A stretch of DNA of 37,568 nt from Acidovorax sp. (GTDB taxonomy: Bacteria > Pseudomonadota > Gammaproteobacteria > Burkholderiales > Burkholderiaceae_C). Shown piece by piece: positions 9,543 to 17,545 of the stretch (the first letter of the stretch is position 1; the number at the start of each line of letters is the position of its first letter). The notes beneath the pieces are model-generated. The model made no database searches and was not told the DNA's origin. It saw only the letters and a list, made by a program, of their open reading frames with translations. Location: NCBI GenBank assembly GCA_031277855.1, contig JAITLO010000021.1, forward strand, positions 1 to 37,568. Reading direction: 5' to 3'. The position numbers and the translations under genes are program-made.

Positions 9543-10823
9543 TTAGCCGCGCACCTGGCCTTCGCCCAGCACAATGTATTTGAGCGAAGTCAGACCTTCA
9601 ATGCCCACGGGACCGCGGGCATGGAATTTGTCGGTGCTGATGCCGATTTCCGCGCCCAGACCGTATTCGAAACCATCGGCAAAACGCGTGCTGGCATTCA
9701 CCATCACGCTGGCCGAGTCCACCTCACGCAGAAACTGCTGGGCATGCATATGGTCGCGCGTGAGGATAGCCTCGGTGTGGTGGCTGGAATAGCGGTTGAT
9801 GTGGGCAATGGCTTCATCCACACCTGCCACCACCTTCACGCTGATGACGGGTGCCAGGTATTCCTCGCTCCAGTCCTGCTCGGTGGCCTCGGTCAGTTGG
9901 GCACCGCTGACTTGCTGCAGCATGGCCAGGGCCTCGGCATCACCACGCATCTCCACCCCCTTGGCTGCGTAAATGGCGCCGATCTGGGGCAGGAATTCCG
10001 CAGCCACGCCGCGCGCCACCAGCAGGCTTTCGCTGGCATTGCAGGGGCTGTACTTGTTGGTCTTGGCGTTGTCTGCCACCTTCACCGCCATGGCGATGTC
10101 GCAAGGGTCGTCCACATAGGTGTGGCAGTTGCCATCCAGGTGTTTGATGACGGGCACCTTGGCATCACGGCTGATGCGCTCGATCAGGCCCTTGCCGCCA
10201 CGGGGAATGATGACATCCACATAGGCCGGCATGGCGATCAGATGGCCCACGGCCTCGCGGTCGGTGGTGGGCACCAGTTGCACGGCGTTCTCGGGCAGGC
10301 CGGCCTCCAGCAGGGCCTGCGCCACCAGCGCGGCCAGAGCCTTGTTGGACTCAATGGCCTCGGAGCCGCCGCGCAAGATGCAGGCATTGCCGCTCTTGAT
10401 CGACAGGCTGGCCGCCTCGATGGTCACATTCGGGCGGCTTTCATAAATCATGCCGAACACGCCGATGGGCACGCGCATCTGGCCCACGCGAATACCGCTG
10501 GGCATTTGCTTCATGCCAATGATTTCGCCAATCACATCCGGCATGGCTGCCAGCTGCTCACAACCTTGGGCGCAGGTTTCCAGCACCTTGGGGCTCAGGC
10601 GCAGGCGATCCACCATGGGGGCGGACAGGCCATTGGCCTCGGCCCGCACCAAATCCTTGGCGTTATCTGCCTGCAGCGGCTGCACACGCTCGCGCAGCAG
10701 GCGTGCCAGCGCCAGCAAAGCCTTGTTTTTGGTAGCAGCATCTGCCCTGGCCATCAGCGCGGACGCCTGTTTGGCCTGCGCACCCAACTGGTGCATGATT
10801 TCAGCAATATTCAGCGCGTTCAT
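9543..10823 (-). CDS. proA: Gamma-glutamyl phosphate reductase
   Basis: The 426-aa cytosolic enzyme reduces gamma-glutamyl phosphate with NADPH to glutamate semialdehyde, the second step of proline synthesis. The catalytic cysteine is C261 in [16 protein letters not shown], and the cofactor-binding [12 protein letters not shown] lies near residues 127-138. The length is as in E. coli (417 aa). The ATG at 10823 is preceded by CGAGGAG at a suitable distance. It starts only 18 bp from the divergent small gene at 10842. In many Burkholderiales, as I recall, proA sits beside holA-lptE-leuS; here the phn and sensor genes (11386-17295) lie between. Confidence 0.96.
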   Translation of the reverse strand: MNALNIAEIMHQLGAQAKQASALMARADAATKNKALLALARLLRERVQPLQADNAKDLVRAEANGLSAPMVDRLRLSPKVLETCAQGCEQLAAMPDVIGEIIGMKQMPSGIRVGQMRVPIGVFGMIYESRPNVTIEAASLSIKSGNACILRGGSEAIESNKALAALVAQALLEAGLPENAVQLVPTTDREAVGHLIAMPAYVDVIIPRGGKGLIERISRDAKVPVIKHLDGNCHTYVDDPCDIAMAVKVADNAKTNKYSPCNASESLLVARGVAAEFLPQIGAIYAAKGVEMRGDAEALAMLQQVSGAQLTEATEQDWSEEYLAPVISVKVVAGVDEAIAHINRYSSHHTEAILTRDHMHAQQFLREVDSASVMVNASTRFADGFEYGLGAEIGISTDKFHARGPVGIEGLTSLKYIVLGEGQVRG

Positions 10824-10841
10824 CCCCTCATTCTCCTCGAA

Positions 10842-11153
10842 ATGCCATCCACTTCCCACGACCACCTCCTGGCCGCGCAGCAACTGGGCCAGTTATGCCA
10901 GGGCATTGCCTTGTTGAAGCAGCAGCAACTGTCCGCAGCCGATCTGGGCAGCCAGGCCCGCGCCAGCGGGGCCTTGCTGGCCGCCCTGCCTCCGCGCTAT
11001 GCCGAGCTGCTGCTGAATGTGCTGGACCGCATGGAAGCCAGCGCCCTGTTCACCGAGGAAAGCTGCTCCTTCAGCCACCAGGAACAGCTGAACACCCTGG
11101 ACTTATGGGCCGAAAAAGCCCAGGCCCGCCTGGCCCAGCAGTCCGCAACCTAG
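10842..11153 (+). CDS. Small protein of unknown function, divergent from proA
   Basis: I do not recognise this 103-aa protein. It begins [16 protein letters not shown] and ends at TAG 11153. The composition is alpha-helical, rich in Leu, Ala and Gln and mildly acidic, with no signal peptide or membrane segment and two cysteines. Codon use follows the high-GC pattern of its neighbours, and it is the only strand-consistent reading of this stretch, so I take it as real. No Shine-Dalgarno is visible. The start lies 18 bp from the proA start on the other strand, so its promoter must overlap the proA 5' end. The start could be misplaced, but no better in-frame one is present. Confidence 0.65.
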   Translation: MPSTSHDHLLAAQQLGQLCQGIALLKQQQLSAADLGSQARASGALLAALPPRYAELLLNVLDRMEASALFTEESCSFSHQEQLNTLDLWAEKAQARLAQQSAT

Positions 11154-11194
11154 ACCGGACACACTATCCGCCAAAGCTGCCACGCCCCTCGACG

Positions 11195-11215
11195 AGAGAC
11201 AGCGAGCAAGGGCCG
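11195..11215. repeat. Fragment of the three-stem repeat (distal end)
   Basis: GAGACAGCGAGCAAGGGCCG repeats the stop-codon-distal end of the full repeat copies at 11308-11383 and 26409-26498. It looks like a remnant of a second copy interrupted by the hairpin module at 11224-11268. Confidence 0.7.
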
Positions 11216-11223
11216 CGAAGGCC

Positions 11224-11268
11224 ACCCCTCACCCCTGCCCTCTCCCCCAAGGGGCGAGGGAGTAAAAC
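11224..11268. repeat. Second hairpin module, copy 1
   Basis: The module is C-rich then G-rich, with stem CCCTC-T-CCCC / GGGG-C-GAGGG (11238-11260) and loop CAA. It is almost identical to 26293-26336. In both places it lies 39-72 bp beyond a full copy of the three-stem repeat and in the same relative orientation. Similar CCCTCACCCC-type palindromes are common between genes in proteobacteria. Confidence 0.85.
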
Positions 11269-11307
11269 CGGAGGCGCAGCGCACAAAACCGGCGCAGCCC
11301 AAGTCAG

Positions 11308-11383
11308 CAGACAGCGAGCAAGAGCCGCCTCGCAGCAAGGCTGTCGTCCCCCTGGGGGGAAGCGGCGTAGCCGCTCAGGGGGG
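11308..11383 (-). repeat. Three-stem intergenic repeat, copy A (after the sensor kinase)
   Basis: Read on the minus strand from the kinase stop (11386-11388), 2 nt away: CCCCCCTGAG, then stem 1 AGCGGC/GCCGCT, then stem 2 CCCCCC/GGGGG with no apical extension, then stem 3 GACAGC/GCTGTC (11310-11315 with 11340-11345) enclosing the near-conserved loop GCGAGGCGGCTCTTGC. It is aligned with copies B to E in the findings. Confidence 0.9.
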
Positions 11384-11385
11384 AC

Positions 11386-12813
11386 TCATATTTCTGGTAG
11401 CCACAGCCTAGCCCGCACCCCTGTCTCCGGCACCGTGGCATTCACCACTTCCAGGCTGCCGCCGCAGGCCTGTGCCAGGTCACGGCAAATCGCCAGGCCC
11501 AGGCCCACACCCTGGCCACCACCGGTCACAAACGGGGTGAACAAGGCATGTGCCACGGCCGGCGCCAGACCTGGCCCACTGTCCCACACCTGCAGCACCC
11601 AGCCCGCCCGGCCTTGTTGCTCGGCCGCCTGCAGCCGCATGCCCAGGGCACCATGCTCCGGCGTGTGCTCAATGGCATTGGTGAGCAGGTTTTTCAACAC
11701 TTCTTCCACCATCCAGGGCGCGCCGCGCCACTGCGCCACCGTTTCTGGCGCGTCCAGACCAAAGTCCAGCTGCTTGCGCGCCAGCAGCGGCGACAGTTCC
11801 ACCGCCACGGCCTGCAAGGTGGCATGCAGGTCTACCACGGCATCGGGCTGCGCGCGGGCTGCCGCGTCGGCATGCATGCGGTTCCACATCAGCAACTGGT
11901 GCACCACGCGGCCCGTGCGCTGTGTGGTGGCATGGATGCTGCGCAGCGCTTCCTGCGCAGGCACATCGCCATGTAGACCCGCCTCTGCATGCAGCTGCAG
12001 CACGGCCAGCGGCGTGCGCAGCTGGTGTGAAGCGTCGGCCACAAAGCGCTGCTGGCGCTGCTGCGCCTGCCGCATGCGATCCAGCAAACCGTTGAATGCC
12101 TGCAACAGCGGCTGCACCTCCTGAGGAGCACCTGAGGCCTGCAGTACATCCACATCTTCCGGCCGGCGCTGGGCCACGGCACGCGCCAGCTGGCGCAAGG
12201 GCCGCAAGGCCACCGTGGCCACGCCCCACAGCGTGGCCAGCAGCAGCACCAGCAAACCGCCCTGGCGCAGCAGCGTGTCCCACAAGATGGATTGGCCCAT
12301 GGCATAGCGGTAGGCAGAGAACTCGCCAACCTGCACCACCACATAGCGCATGCCCTCGGCCGATTCCACCGGCTGCCACAAGGCCACAAAGCGTGCTGGT
12401 GCGCCATCGACCTGGCTGTCATAGAACTGCAGCCGCGCGGCATAGGCCGCATCTACCGGCGGCAAGCCGGCATAGGGCGCCAGGTTGGCGTCTCCCGCCA
12501 GAAATTCGCCATTCAAAAAGCCCACGCGGTACAGCAGCGGACTGCGCCCGGGCTGGACGCGCAAATCCGGGCGCACATCGCCGGCATACAGCTCCAGCGC
12601 CGCATGGGGCATGCTCACCTGCAGCTCGCCCCGCTCCAGGCGAATCATGTCGCCCAGCGAATGCGCCGCCGTCACCAGCAGCCGATCAAACGCCTTTTGT
12701 GCCGTAGCCAGGGCCGCGTGGTAACTGGCCCAGGCATCGAGCAGCACAAAGGCCAGCAGCGGCACCGCCATCCACCACAGCAAACGCTGGCGCAGGCTGA
12801 AAGCCTTGATCAT
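11386..12813 (-). CDS. Two-component sensor histidine kinase, TctE/QseC class
   Basis: The product is a 475-aa inner-membrane histidine kinase. Transmembrane segment 1 is at about residues 11-28. A periplasmic sensor of about 150 residues resembles the TctE-type N-terminal domain, TM2 is at about 183-203, and a HAMP-like linker follows. The phospho-acceptor is H263 in FVADASHQLRTPLAVLQ. The N-box is N375/N379 in VLKNLLTNAIEHTPE, the G1 box is DSGPGL at 411-416, and the G2 box is GQGVGLGLA at about 433-441, so all catalytic boxes are present. The ATG at 12813 follows GGAGAAG. The response regulator is upstream on the same strand, with 154 bp between them that contain repeat copy B. The ligand is unknown; the divergent phn transporter suggests a phosphorus compound, by inference only. 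Confidence 0.9.
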   Translation of the reverse strand: MIKAFSLRQRLLWWMAVPLLAFVLLDAWASYHAALATAQKAFDRLLVTAAHSLGDMIRLERGELQVSMPHAALELYAGDVRPDLRVQPGRSPLLYRVGFLNGEFLAGDANLAPYAGLPPVDAAYAARLQFYDSQVDGAPARFVALWQPVESAEGMRYVVVQVGEFSAYRYAMGQSILWDTLLRQGGLLVLLLATLWGVATVALRPLRQLARAVAQRRPEDVDVLQASGAPQEVQPLLQAFNGLLDRMRQAQQRQQRFVADASHQLRTPLAVLQLHAEAGLHGDVPAQEALRSIHATTQRTGRVVHQLLMWNRMHADAAARAQPDAVVDLHATLQAVAVELSPLLARKQLDFGLDAPETVAQWRGAPWMVEEVLKNLLTNAIEHTPEHGALGMRLQAAEQQGRAGWVLQVWDSGPGLAPAVAHALFTPFVTGGGQGVGLGLAICRDLAQACGGSLEVVNATVPETGVRARLWLPEI

Positions 12814-12871
12814 GTTGCTTCTCCACAGCGCTGCGCCTTCCTCCATCGCACGCAACTGGCGCGGCACCACG

Positions 12872-12963
12872 CCAGGGCACCGCGCAAGGGCCGCCCCGCC
12901 GCGCTGGTGCCGTCCCCCTCCGGCGGAGCCAGAGAGGGGGAAGACGCGCAGCGTCTCAGGGGG
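12872..12963 (-). repeat. Three-stem intergenic repeat, copy B (between regulator and kinase)
   Basis: Read on the minus strand, it starts 4 nt after the regulator stop (12968-12970): CCCCCTGAG, stem 1 AGACGC/GCGTCT, stem 2 CCCCCTC...GAGGGGG with the apical CTGGC/GCCGG, stem 3 GGCACC/GGTGCC (12876-12881 with 12906-12911) around the loop GCGGGGCGGCCCTTGC. This is the only copy that lies inside a likely operon. Confidence 0.92.
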
Positions 12964-12967
12964 TGCC

Positions 12968-13633
12968 TCATGGCTCTTCTTGCACCAGGTACCCCACCCC
13001 GCGCAGCGTGCTGATCCGCACCCCGGTATTCACCAGTTTTTTGCGCAGGCGGTGGACCACCACCTCCACGGCATCAGCCTGGGTGGGCTGACCCGAGGGA
13101 AAGACCAGGGCCAGCAGCCGCTCCTTGGTCACCGCATGGCCGGGCCGCTCCATCAGCGCCGCCAGCAGTGCGGATTCGCGCGGTGTCAGCTCCATGGCCT
13201 GGCCATCGGCATAGCACACGCCCGTGGCCCGCTCCAGGCGCAGCCGGCCGCAATGCATCTCCCCGGGGACAGCCCCGGCGCGGCGGCACAGGGCGCGCAA
13301 ACGCGCCTCCAGTTCGTCCAGATCAAAAGGCTTGGCCAGGTAATCATCGGCCCCGGCATTCAGCCCGGCCACTCTGTCACCCACGGCACCACGCGCCGTG
13401 ACCACCAACACCGGCACGCCCTGGCCACGGCCCCGGATGCGCGACAGCAGTTGCAGGCCGTCGAGCACCGGCAGGCCCAGGTCCAGCATGACCACGTCAT
13501 ACGTGACCACGGCCAGCCGCTCCAGTGCCTGGGCGCCGTCGGCGCAATGCTCCACCTGCATGCCTCGGCGGGTGAGCACGCGTGACAGGGCCAGGCTCAG
13601 ATCCCAGTCATCTTCAACCAACAACACTTTCAT
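12968..13633 (-). CDS. OmpR-family response regulator, TctD/QseB class
   Basis: The 221-aa DNA-binding response regulator has an N-terminal receiver domain with acidic pocket E7/D8/D9, phospho-acceptor D51 (VVMLDLGLP), T79 and K101 (AKPF). The C-terminal winged-helix domain runs from about residue 125 to 219 and ends STLRGVGYLVQ, with the recognition helix in the VEVVVHRLRKKL stretch. It is the upstream partner of the kinase at 11386-12813. It is divergent from phnD, with 183 bp between start codons that contain an 11-bp-periodic row of heptamers (13703-13742), a likely binding site for a regulator of this class. Whether it acts on phnD, on itself or on both is inferred. Confidence 0.92.
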   Translation of the reverse strand: MKVLLVEDDWDLSLALSRVLTRRGMQVEHCADGAQALERLAVVTYDVVMLDLGLPVLDGLQLLSRIRGRGQGVPVLVVTARGAVGDRVAGLNAGADDYLAKPFDLDELEARLRALCRRAGAVPGEMHCGRLRLERATGVCYADGQAMELTPRESALLAALMERPGHAVTKERLLALVFPSGQPTQADAVEVVVHRLRKKLVNTGVRISTLRGVGYLVQEEP

Positions 13634-13702
13634 AAACAGGCGGCCGGGGCGGTTACCGGCAAGTTACGGGAAAACACGGAATTTGGGGCCGAAACAGTGA
13701 TT

Positions 13703-13742
13703 TTGAAAGGAACTTGAAAGCAGACCGCAAGCCAAGCGAAAG
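13703..13742 (+). promoter_or_regulatory. Row of four heptamers at 11-bp period (candidate operator)
   Basis: TTGAAAG (13703), TTGAAAG (13714), CCGCAAG (13725) and GCGAAAG (13736) begin exactly 11 bp apart; the first two are identical and all four end in AAG with G at position 3. One helical turn between direct repeats is typical of OmpR-family sites, PhoB boxes included. On the other strand the repeat reads CTTTCAA, 5 of 7 matching the Pho-box unit CTGTCAT. The last unit ends 30 bp before the phnD -10. Confidence 0.6.
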
Positions 13743-13749
13743 ACAGGGC

Positions 13750-13778
13750 GCACATGGCCTGCCGGCCCTGCCTATAGT
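13750..13778 (+). promoter_or_regulatory. Candidate phnD promoter
   Basis: The -10-like TATAGT is at 13773-13778, and the place of the -35, 17 bp upstream (13750-13755, GCACAT), does not match consensus. A good -10 with a poor -35 just after an operator row suggests an activator-dependent promoter. The start would be near 13785. Confidence 0.5.
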
Positions 13779-13816
13779 CTGCCCAAACCCGAATGCACCC
13801 CCCAAGGAGGATTGAG

Positions 13817-14806
13817 ATGACCCTGCACCGCACTACCCGCGCCGCCCTGGTGGGCGCCGCCTTGCTGGCTTCGACCGCTGTTTTCGCCCAGGATGCCTGC
13901 CCCCACCGTGGCGATCTGGACAGCCAGTTCTGCGACGCCAACAAGGATCTGGTGGCCGACACCCCCACCGACCCCAAGAAGCTGCGCGACCCCAGCACCC
14001 TGGTGTTCGCCTTCACCCCGGTGGAAGACCCCTCGGTCTATGAAAAGCTGTTCCGCCCCTTCATGGGTCACCTGTCGCAATGCGTGGGCAAGAAGGTTGT
14101 CTTCTTCCCGGTGCAGTCCAACGCGGCCCAGATCGAAGCCATGCGCTCGGGCCGTCTGCACATCGCGGCCTTCTCGCCCGGTCCGGTGAACTTCGCCGTC
14201 AACCTCTCCGGCGCCGTGCCCTTTGCCATCCGCGGCAACGAGCAAGGCCCTGTGGGCATGAACCTGAAGATGATTGTGCGCAAGGACAGCAGCTACCAGA
14301 AGCTGGATGACCTCAAGGGCAAGCGCATTGCCCACACCTCGCCATCGTCCAACTCCGGCAACCTGGCGCCACGTGCCCTGTTCCCCAAGCTGGGCCTGAC
14401 GCCCGACACCGACTACAAGGTGGTGTATTCCGGCAAGCATGACCAGTCCATTCTGGGCGTGAAGACCGGCGACTACGACGCAGCCCCCGTGGCCAGCGAC
14501 GTGCTGCAGCACATGACCGACCGCGGCGTGGTGGCCAAGGACGAGTTCCGCGTGCTCTACACCAGCGAGATGTTCCCCACCGACGCCTACGCCTACGCCC
14601 ACAACCTGACCCCGGCGCTGCAGACCAAGATCAAGCAGTGCTTCTTTGACTACAAGGTGCCGGCCGAAATGGCTAAGGGCCTGGGTGGCGACCGCTTCCT
14701 GCCCATCACCTACCAAAAGGACTGGGAACTGGTGCGCACCGTGGCCAAGGCCTCGGGCGAGTCCTTCACCCGCGACGCCTTTGAAAAGGCCGCCCAGAAG
14801 AAGTAA
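13817..14806 (+). CDS. phnD: Phosphonate/phosphite/phosphate ABC transporter, binding protein
   Basis: The 329-aa periplasmic solute-binding protein has a signal peptide at residues 1-23, cleaved after AVFA. The mature part is of the PhnD family, with FAFTPVEDPSVYEKLFRPF near residue 60, the ligand-loop region HTSPSSNSGNLAPRALF near 175-190 and YSGKHDQSILGVKTGDYDAA near 205-225. Two cysteines near the mature N-terminus may form a disulphide. The ATG at 13817 has a near-perfect AAGGAGG eight bases before it, so an ATG 24 bp upstream was rejected. It is first in phnD-phnC-phnE-phnE. No C-P lyase or phosphite dehydrogenase is near, so the actual substrate among phosphonate, phosphite and phosphate is not settled. 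Confidence 0.93.
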   Translation: MTLHRTTRAALVGAALLASTAVFAQDACPHRGDLDSQFCDANKDLVADTPTDPKKLRDPSTLVFAFTPVEDPSVYEKLFRPFMGHLSQCVGKKVVFFPVQSNAAQIEAMRSGRLHIAAFSPGPVNFAVNLSGAVPFAIRGNEQGPVGMNLKMIVRKDSSYQKLDDLKGKRIAHTSPSSNSGNLAPRALFPKLGLTPDTDYKVVYSGKHDQSILGVKTGDYDAAPVASDVLQHMTDRGVVAKDEFRVLYTSEMFPTDAYAYAHNLTPALQTKIKQCFFDYKVPAEMAKGLGGDRFLPITYQKDWELVRTVAKASGESFTRDAFEKAAQKK

Positions 14807-14822
14807 TCGCTGAGCCTCGTCC

Positions 14823-14857
14823 ACGCGGGCCCGCGCCTTGATTGCGCTGGCCCGCGT
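14823..14857 (+). promoter_or_regulatory. Intercistronic hairpin between phnD and phnC
   Basis: ACGCGGGCC (14823-14831) pairs perfectly with GGCCCGCGT (14849-14857) around a 17-nt loop, 16 nt after the phnD stop. There is no U-run. It may stabilise the phnD message or attenuate read-through, giving more binding protein than transporter, as in other ABC operons. Confidence 0.5.
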
Positions 14858-14895
14858 TGTCGTTTGGCGCGCACCCTTTTCTCGAAAGTTTTTGC

Positions 14896-15681
14896 ATGAC
14901 TGCCACCGCACACACAGGCGCCATCCAGATCCAGCGCCTGGTCAAAGAATACCGGCCCGGCCAGCCCGTGCTCAAGGGCATAGACCTGAGCATTCCCGCC
15001 ACAGGCCTGACCAGCATCATCGGCCCTTCGGGCACCGGCAAATCCACGCTGCTGCGCTGTATCAACCGCCTGATCGACCCCAGCACCGGCGCCATCCTGG
15101 TGCAGATCGAAGGCCAGCAGGTCGACATGGCCCAGCTGCAAGGCAGCGCGCTGCGCCGCGCACGCCGCCATATCGGCATGGTGTTTCAGGAATACAACCT
15201 GGTGGACCGGCTGACCGTGATGGAAAACGTGCTCACCGGCCGCCTGGGTTATCTCTCGGCCTGGCGCGCCTGGCGCCGCAAGTTCGATGCGCGTGACTTT
15301 GCAGAAGCCCAGCAGCTGCTGAACGAAGTGGGCCTGGGTGACTTTGCCCACCGCCGCGCCGATGCCCTCAGCGGCGGCCAGCGCCAGCGCGTGGGCATTG
15401 CCCGCGCGCTGATGCAGCGCCCCGCCGTACTGCTGGCCGACGAGCCCACCTCCTCGCTGGACCCCAAGACCTCGATCGAAATCATCCAGCTGCTGCGCGC
15501 GCAAGGCGTGCAGCGCAATATCCCGGTGATGGTCAACATCCACGATGTGGAGCTGGCGCGCAAATTCTCGGACCGCATCATCGGCATGACTGGCGGCCAT
15601 GTGGTCTACGACGGTGCACCCGAAGGCCTGACCGAGGACCACCTCACCACCATTTACGGCGGCAAAGCATGGCTGGAATGA
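14896..15681 (+). CDS. phnC: Phosphonate/phosphite/phosphate ABC transporter, ATPase
   Basis: The 261-aa cytoplasmic ATP-binding subunit has Walker [10 protein letters not shown] (residues 43-51), the Q-loop [18 protein letters not shown] near 96-113 (typical of PhnC), signature LSGGQRQR (158-165), Walker [12 protein letters not shown] (179-189) and a switch histidine in [10 protein letters not shown] 14896 gives the normal family N-terminus; an in-frame ATG 54 bp upstream was rejected. It overlaps phnE1 by 13 bp, indicating translational coupling. Confidence 0.95.
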   Translation: MTATAHTGAIQIQRLVKEYRPGQPVLKGIDLSIPATGLTSIIGPSGTGKSTLLRCINRLIDPSTGAILVQIEGQQVDMAQLQGSALRRARRHIGMVFQEYNLVDRLTVMENVLTGRLGYLSAWRAWRRKFDARDFAEAQQLLNEVGLGDFAHRRADALSGGQRQRVGIARALMQRPAVLLADEPTSSLDPKTSIEIIQLLRAQGVQRNIPVMVNIHDVELARKFSDRIIGMTGGHVVYDGAPEGLTEDHLTTIYGGKAWLE

Positions 15682-16478
15682 CCCCTACCCCATCTGCCGC
15701 CCCCGCAGGCCGCAAGGCTTTTGGCTGGAGCTGGAGCCAGAAGGGCCTGCTCGCCCTGTTGCTGGTCTATGCCCTCTGGGCCCTGTCCACCATGGGTGTC
15801 TCGGCCGAGCGCCTGGGCTCGGGCGGCGCTGCCGCGGCCCGTTTTCTGGGCCTGATGTTCCCGCCCGAGCTGGGCAAGATGGACGAGCTCTGGCAGGGCA
15901 TCAAGGAGACCATGCAGATCGCCGTGCTGGCCACGGCCATCGGCATTGTGCTGAGCCTGCCCGTGGGCCTGATGTCGGCCTCCAATATGGCGCCTGCCCC
16001 GTTGCGCGCCCTGGGCCGCACGCTGATTGCCATCTGCCGCGCCCTGCACCCGGTGATCAGTGCCATCTTGTTCGTCAAGGCCGTGGGCTTTGGCCCACTG
16101 GCGGGCATTTTGTCTTTGGTGGTGGCCACCGTGGGCTTTGTCGGCAAGCTGTTTGCCGATGCCATCGAGGAAATCTCGCCCAAGCCCATCGAGGCCATAC
16201 GCGCCACCGGCGCCTCGTTCATGAACGTGGTGCTGTTTGGCGTGCTGCCCCAGGTGATCAGCCGCTTTGTGGGCTTTGCCACCTACCAGCTGGACTCCAA
16301 TCTGCGCAACTCCACCATGGTGGGCATTGTGGGCGCCGGTGGCATTGGCGGCGTGCTGTTCGCCGCCTTCCTGCGCTATGAGTACAACTTCGTCTTCACC
16401 ATCCTGGCTACCGTGATCGCCATCATCGTGGCCGGTGAGCTGGTGGTGAATGCCGTGCGAAAGGCCCTCCATGTCTGA
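15669..16478 (+). CDS. phnE: Phosphonate/phosphite/phosphate ABC transporter, permease 1
   Basis: The 269-aa inner-membrane permease has one segment near residues 30-45 and a cluster of about five more. The cytoplasmic coupling motif is of the PhnE type: [22 protein letters not shown] around 160-180. ATG 15669 lies inside the end of phnC, and the 3' end overlaps the start of the second permease by 8 bp. Having two PhnE-like permeases suggests a heterodimeric channel. Confidence 0.94.
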   Translation: MAGMTPTPSAAPAGRKAFGWSWSQKGLLALLLVYALWALSTMGVSAERLGSGGAAAARFLGLMFPPELGKMDELWQGIKETMQIAVLATAIGIVLSLPVGLMSASNMAPAPLRALGRTLIAICRALHPVISAILFVKAVGFGPLAGILSLVVATVGFVGKLFADAIEEISPKPIEAIRATGASFMNVVLFGVLPQVISRFVGFATYQLDSNLRNSTMVGIVGAGGIGGVLFAAFLRYEYNFVFTILATVIAIIVAGELVVNAVRKALHV

Positions 16479-17295
16479 ACTCGCCGCAAACGCTTCAACG
16501 CCTGCGCAATCTGTGCAGTGGCAGCGCTTTACCCTGGGACAGCGCCTGCTGCGCTACGGCCTGTGGCTGTTTGGCATCTGGGCCATTGTGCAATCGGTAC
16601 GCCATATCGAATTCATCCCCGAGTTCCTGTATGACGCGCCCGAGCAAATGGCCGATATGCTGGGCCGCATGTGGCCGGTGGACTGGAGCTACTACCAGCC
16701 CGATGTGCACCAGGGCCTGATGGAAACGCTGCACATGGCCACGCTGGGCACGGTGCTGTCGCTGGGCCTGGCCCTGCCCCTGGGCGTGATGGTGGCCCCC
16801 AATGTGACCAAGAGCCGTGTGCTCAACATGATCGCCCGGGTGATTCTGGTGGCCAGCCGCTCGGTGAACTCCCTGGTCTGGGCCATGCTGTTCGTGGCCA
16901 TCTTCGGCCCCGGCCCGCTGGCCGGCATGTTTGCCATTGCGCTTCGCTCGGTGGGCTTTGTCGGCAAGCTGGTGGGCGAAGCCCTGGAGCAAACACCCCA
17001 GGGCTGCATCGAGGCCCTGCAGGCCGCAGGCGCGGGCAAGTTCGCCCAGCTCTGGTATGGCTACTGGCCGCAGATCAAGCCGGCCTTCTGGTCGGTCTCG
17101 CTGCTGCGCTGGGACATCAATGTGCGTGAGTCCGGCGTGCTGGGCCTGGTGGGCGCCGGCGGCATTGGCGTGGTGCTGAACACCAGCATCGACCTGTTCC
17201 AGTGGGACCGCGTAGCCCTGGTGTTGATTACCATATTCACCGTCGTGGCCCTGGCCGAAGTCGTGGTGCTACAAATCCGCAAGCGCGTGCTGTGA
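16471..17295 (+). CDS. phnE: Phosphonate/phosphite/phosphate ABC transporter, permease 2
   Basis: The 274-aa permease is paralogous to the preceding gene; both share the VGFVGKL and GVLGLVGAGGIGVVL-type blocks. The coupling loop reads GEALEQTPQGCIEALQAAGA near residues 168-187. The start at ATG 16471 (MSELAANAS) overlaps the previous stop by 8 bp; an ATG 21 bp upstream is less likely. It is the last gene of the operon. Nothing gene-like follows until the bidirectional terminator at 17496. Confidence 0.94.
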   Translation: MSELAANASTPAQSVQWQRFTLGQRLLRYGLWLFGIWAIVQSVRHIEFIPEFLYDAPEQMADMLGRMWPVDWSYYQPDVHQGLMETLHMATLGTVLSLGLALPLGVMVAPNVTKSRVLNMIARVILVASRSVNSLVWAMLFVAIFGPGPLAGMFAIALRSVGFVGKLVGEALEQTPQGCIEALQAAGAGKFAQLWYGYWPQIKPAFWSVSLLRWDINVRESGVLGLVGAGGIGVVLNTSIDLFQWDRVALVLITIFTVVALAEVVVLQIRKRVL

Positions 17296-17495
17296 CACCT
17301 TGGATGGGCTACGCGCCCATTGGAGGCGGCCATACAGCGCTTGATGCTTTGTTGCGCGCCCTTGCCGTATCCAGATACTGTCTGCGGGCACGCGCCGCGC
17401 CTCAAGTGCTGTCTGACCGTTGTGGGATAGGCATTAGCCTCAGGCTGTGTTTTTCAGGCCCACTCCTGCAGACCGTGAAGATCCAGAGGAAACAT
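17296..17495. other. Intergenic stretch after the phn operon, no gene seen
   Basis: These 200 bp between phnE2 and the terminator show no open frame with coding character, no tRNA and no copy of the three-stem repeat. The stretch may be a remnant of a lost gene, but nothing identifies it. Confidence 0.5.
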
Positions 17496-17527
17496 AAAAA
17501 AGCCACAAGCACTGCTTGTGGCTTTTT
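17496..17527. terminator. Bidirectional intrinsic terminator between phnE2 and holA
   Basis: GCCACAAGC (502-510 of the 17-kb block) and GCTTGTGGC (514-522) form a perfect 9-bp stem with a 3-nt loop. The stem is flanked by an A-run on the left and TTTTT on the right, so it can end both the phn and the leuS-lptE-holA transcripts. Confidence 0.92.
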
Positions 17528-17545
17528 GCATTGTGCACTCAACCT

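Noticed and set aside
7794..11153. Very long open frame (1119 codons) on the plus strand opposite trkH, trkA and proA
   Set aside because: It is antisense to well-identified genes and exists because of high GC at third positions; the residues are low-complexity His/Gln/Arg-rich. Only its last 103 codons (10842-11153) are outside those genes and look coding.
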